DNA of 25,459 nucleotides from DASQUK01 sp046723645 (GTDB lineage Bacteria > Actinomycetota > Acidimicrobiia > Acidimicrobiales > VFJN01). Made by a program: the position numbers and the translations under genes. This document shows positions 23,613 through 25,459 of this stretch, in pieces. The stretch lies in assembly GCA_046723645.1 (NCBI GenBank), contig JBKOUY010000243.1, forward strand, positions 1 to 25,459. The letters run 5' to 3'. How positions within the stretch are numbered: position 1 is the first letter of the stretch; the number at the start of each line of letters is the position of its first letter. A model generated the notes under the pieces. It had not been told where the DNA came from. It saw nothing but the letters and a program-made list of their open reading frames with translations, and did no database searches.

Positions 23613-25043
23613 TCAGAGGCGGAAGGCGTCGATCACGTCGGCAAACCCGGACACCGCCTTGGGTGTCGTCACCCCGGGGAAGCTGACGATCGCGGTGTGC
23701 ACGCCGGCCTCTGCGAGCTGGCGGTAGCGGCCGATGTGCTCGTCGACGGTCGGGGCGTCGGCGGTGCCGAGGTGCGTCACGGCGATCGTGTCGGGGTCGC
23801 GGCCCACGGTGGCACAGTGCCGCCGCAGCACCTCGAGCTTCTTGCTTACCGTGTCGGCGTCCCCCAACAGATTGCACATGTCGGCGTGGCGTGCGACCAG
23901 GCGCAGCAGGCGGTTCTCTCCCGAGCCGCCGATCAGGATCGGGATGCGCTCCTGCAGCGGCCGCGGGTAGCAGACGGCCTCCGTGACCTCGATCGTGCGC
24001 CCCGAGTACGCAGGCGTGCCCTTGCCCCACATGATCGGCAGCAGCTCCAGCGCATCCTCGAGGAGCGAGAAGCGCTCGGGGAGCGGCGGGAAGCGCCAGC
24101 CGTACGCCGTGTGCTCGCGCTTGAACCAGGCGGCGCCGATCCCGCAGATGGCGCGCCCGCCCGAGAGCACGTCGAGCGTGGCCAGGATCTTCGCCAGGTG
24201 GGCGACGTTGCGGTACGTCACACCTGTCACCAGCGTTCCCAGCCGCACGGTCGCCGTTCGCCCCGCCAGGTACGACAGCGTCGTGTAGCTCTCGAGCATG
24301 TCCTCCCAGTGCGGCCCGATCGACGGGACCTGCATGACATGGTCCATGACCCAGAGGCTGCCGAACCCGGCATCCTCGGCGGCGGCCGCCACGTCGGCGA
24401 GGCGGCCGCGGGTCTCGGCCGGGCCGCCGGGCCAGCCGAATCGGGGAACCTGCAGGCCGAACTCGAGGGGCACCGGGTCTTGCCGCTGCCGGTCGCTGGC
24501 ATCCGGTGCCACGACGAGGTCGGGGGCGACGACCGTGACCGGTCCGGGCGCATACACGGCGGCGAACCCGTCGTCGGCGACGCTGTCGCGCGCCCGCGGC
24601 CACCCCAGGAGCATCGAAGACAGCACGTTGGGCGGGACGGGGCGCGGGCGCTCGCGGTTGCGCTTCCGGCACTCGGACGGCTCGACGTCGAACACGACCG
24701 CCACCGCCGGCACGCCGGCGCGTCCGGCGGCCGCCACCCACGCCCGGCGCCGCTTGGCATCGGTGCCCAGCGAGTCGATGACCGTCGTCAGCCGCCGCCG
24801 GAGCCGCCGTTCCACCACCACCTCGAGGACGTCGAAGGCATCCTTGGCGGCCCGCTGGTCGTGCTCGCCCTCGCCCACGACCGCGCGCAGCTGGTCGGAC
24901 GACACCACCTGGTCCGGCGGGAACTCCTCCATCGCCCAGCTCGTCTTGCCCGACGCGGGCGGCCCGACCAGCACCACCAACGATCCCTCCGCCAAGCGAA
25001 TGGGGTGCGCGTCCTGCCCTTGACCGCCGGGATCCTCGCTCAT
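23613..25043 (-). CDS. Fusion: P-loop kinase-like domain + F420-dependent LLM oxidoreductase
   Basis: 476 aa in a single open frame. Residues 1-180 are a P-loop NTPase: Walker A VGPPASGKTSW near 28-37, a VVSSDQLR Asp, TVIDSLGTDAKRRRAW, and a lid-like RKRNRERPRPVP, as in polynucleotide-kinase/zeta-toxin-like AAA_33 proteins. From about 190 to the end it is a luciferase-like monooxygenase (TIM barrel) of the F420-dependent type: LEFGLQVPRFGWPG, FGSLWVMDHVMQVP, VRLGTLVTGVTYRNVAHLAK, ATLDVLSGGRAICGIGAAW and PILIGGSGENRLLRLVARHA. The reaction is unknown. GTG 25046 immediately precedes the ATG used. The next LLM gene ends 20-22 bp upstream. Confidence 0.88.
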   Translation of the reverse strand: MSEDPGGQGQDAHPIRLAEGSLVVLVGPPASGKTSWAMEEFPPDQVVSSDQLRAVVGEGEHDQRAAKDAFDVLEVVVERRLRRRLTTVIDSLGTDAKRRRAWVAAAGRAGVPAVAVVFDVEPSECRKRNRERPRPVPPNVLSSMLLGWPRARDSVADDGFAAVYAPGPVTVVAPDLVVAPDASDRQRQDPVPLEFGLQVPRFGWPGGPAETRGRLADVAAAAEDAGFGSLWVMDHVMQVPSIGPHWEDMLESYTTLSYLAGRTATVRLGTLVTGVTYRNVAHLAKILATLDVLSGGRAICGIGAAWFKREHTAYGWRFPPLPERFSLLEDALELLPIMWGKGTPAYSGRTIEVTEAVCYPRPLQERIPILIGGSGENRLLRLVARHADMCNLLGDADTVSKKLEVLRRHCATVGRDPDTIAVTHLGTADAPTVDEHIGRYRQLAEAGVHTAIVSFPGVTTPKAVSGFADVIDAFRL

Positions 25044-25065
25044 CACCCGTCAGCTTGCCGCAGCG

Positions 25066-25459
25066 TCAGCCGGGAGCGAAGGCCTCGAGCGTTGCCGCCA
25101 CGTCACCGAGCGGATACAGGATCGGCGAGGTGCACCCGGTGGCGACGTACTCGGCCACCTTGGCACGGCACTCGTCGGCGGTGCCCGCGGCGCACAGCAT
25201 CTGGACCACCTCGTCGGGCACCAGCTTGCTGGCGGCCACGACCTCATCGTGGCCGGCGGGCCAGGTGAGCACCCGGCCGATGTCGTCGAGCAGCTCGGCC
25301 GGCACGCCCGACGCCGCCATGATGTGGGGTTGCTGGCCCAGGTACTGCGTCACGAGCAGGCGGGCGGCGTCGAGCGCCGCGCCCCGGTCGGAATCGAGCG
25401 AGCACACCACCAGCTGCGGCCGATCGACGTCGGCCAGCGTGCGACCGGCGCGCTCGGCG
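25066..25459 (-). CDS. F420-dependent LLM-type oxidoreductase, C-terminal part, 5' end off the window
   Basis: About 130 C-terminal residues are seen; the frame is open to the window edge, so the start lies outside. AERAGRTLADVDRPQLVVCS, followed by DAARLLVTQYLGQQPHIMAASG, LVPDEVVQMLCAAGTADECR and VAEYVATGCTSPILYPLG, fits the C-terminus of coenzyme F420-dependent N5,N10-methylene-H4MPT-reductase-like (LLM) enzymes. It precedes the kinase-LLM fusion gene on the same strand with about 20 bp between, so the two oxidoreductases are probably co-transcribed. Substrate unknown. Confidence 0.82.
   Translation of the reverse strand, partial: AERAGRTLADVDRPQLVVCSLDSDRGAALDAARLLVTQYLGQQPHIMAASGVPAELLDDIGRVLTWPAGHDEVVAASKLVPDEVVQMLCAAGTADECRAKVAEYVATGCTSPILYPLGDVAATLEAFAPG

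Noticed and set aside
23613..25043. Kinase-LLM fusion as two genes joined by a frameshift error
   Set aside because: The frame is continuous with uniform codon bias and no start with a ribosome site stands out at the domain boundary. An assembly error cannot be fully excluded without reads.

Overview
The window is very GC-rich, coding-dense DNA of actinobacterial type. GTG starts are common and many neighbouring genes overlap by 4 bp (ATGA or GTGA). The gene set includes F420-dependent luciferase-like oxidoreductases, a DrrAB-type exporter, a CGNR regulator, a KstR-like TetR regulator with a CYP125-like P450, and a DUF6457 protein. An environmental actinobacterium, possibly Acidimicrobiia, is my inference; no rRNA or marker gene confirms it. 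I saw no tRNA, rRNA, CRISPR array, insertion sequence or phage gene. No stretch longer than 300 bases lacks a gene; the longest is the 255-bp convergent gap 4862-5116.

Layout. (1) 1-2609: a zinc-type ABC importer split over two divergent units. The lipoprotein and permease are on the minus strand (permease cut by the window edge); the ATPase and a Fur/Zur regulator are on the plus strand. A Fur-family-like box lies between them. (2) 2723-4861: glycogen debranching enzyme GlgX. (3) 5117-7023: a DrrA/DrrB-type ABC-2 exporter (minus). (4) 7075-8630: a CGNR regulator divergent from a 44-codon ORF that overlaps a SAM methyltransferase. (5) 8647-11258: a bis-MGD molybdenum oxidoreductase coupled to a DUF6457 protein (minus). 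(6) 11318-13805: a three-gene overlapping unit of TesB-like thioesterase, HxlR regulator with a Cys-rich tail, and R2-like di-iron protein. (7) 13886-18025: a His-rich membrane protein, a DUF1624-type membrane acyltransferase and a D-aminoacylase-like amidohydrolase. (8) 18056-21551: a P450/TetR unit, a 64-aa ORF and a divergent amidohydrolase-2 protein, with two near-identical KstR-like palindromes. (9) 21567-25459: a DUF1206 membrane protein, a flavodoxin-like protein, a short Erm/KsgA-type methyltransferase, a P-loop kinase fused to an F420 oxidoreductase, and the 3' end of a second F420 oxidoreductase.

How the genes fit together. Region 8 looks like a small self-regulated catabolic cluster for a sterol-like or other lipid substrate: the TetR protein resembles KstR, the P450 resembles CYP125, and both promoters carry similar palindromes. 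Region 6 looks like a regulated oxidation/thioester unit of unknown substrate. Region 1 is a classical zinc-homeostasis module. The most unusual single gene is the kinase-oxidoreductase fusion at 23613-25043. All assignments rest on reading motifs by eye; no database search was run.
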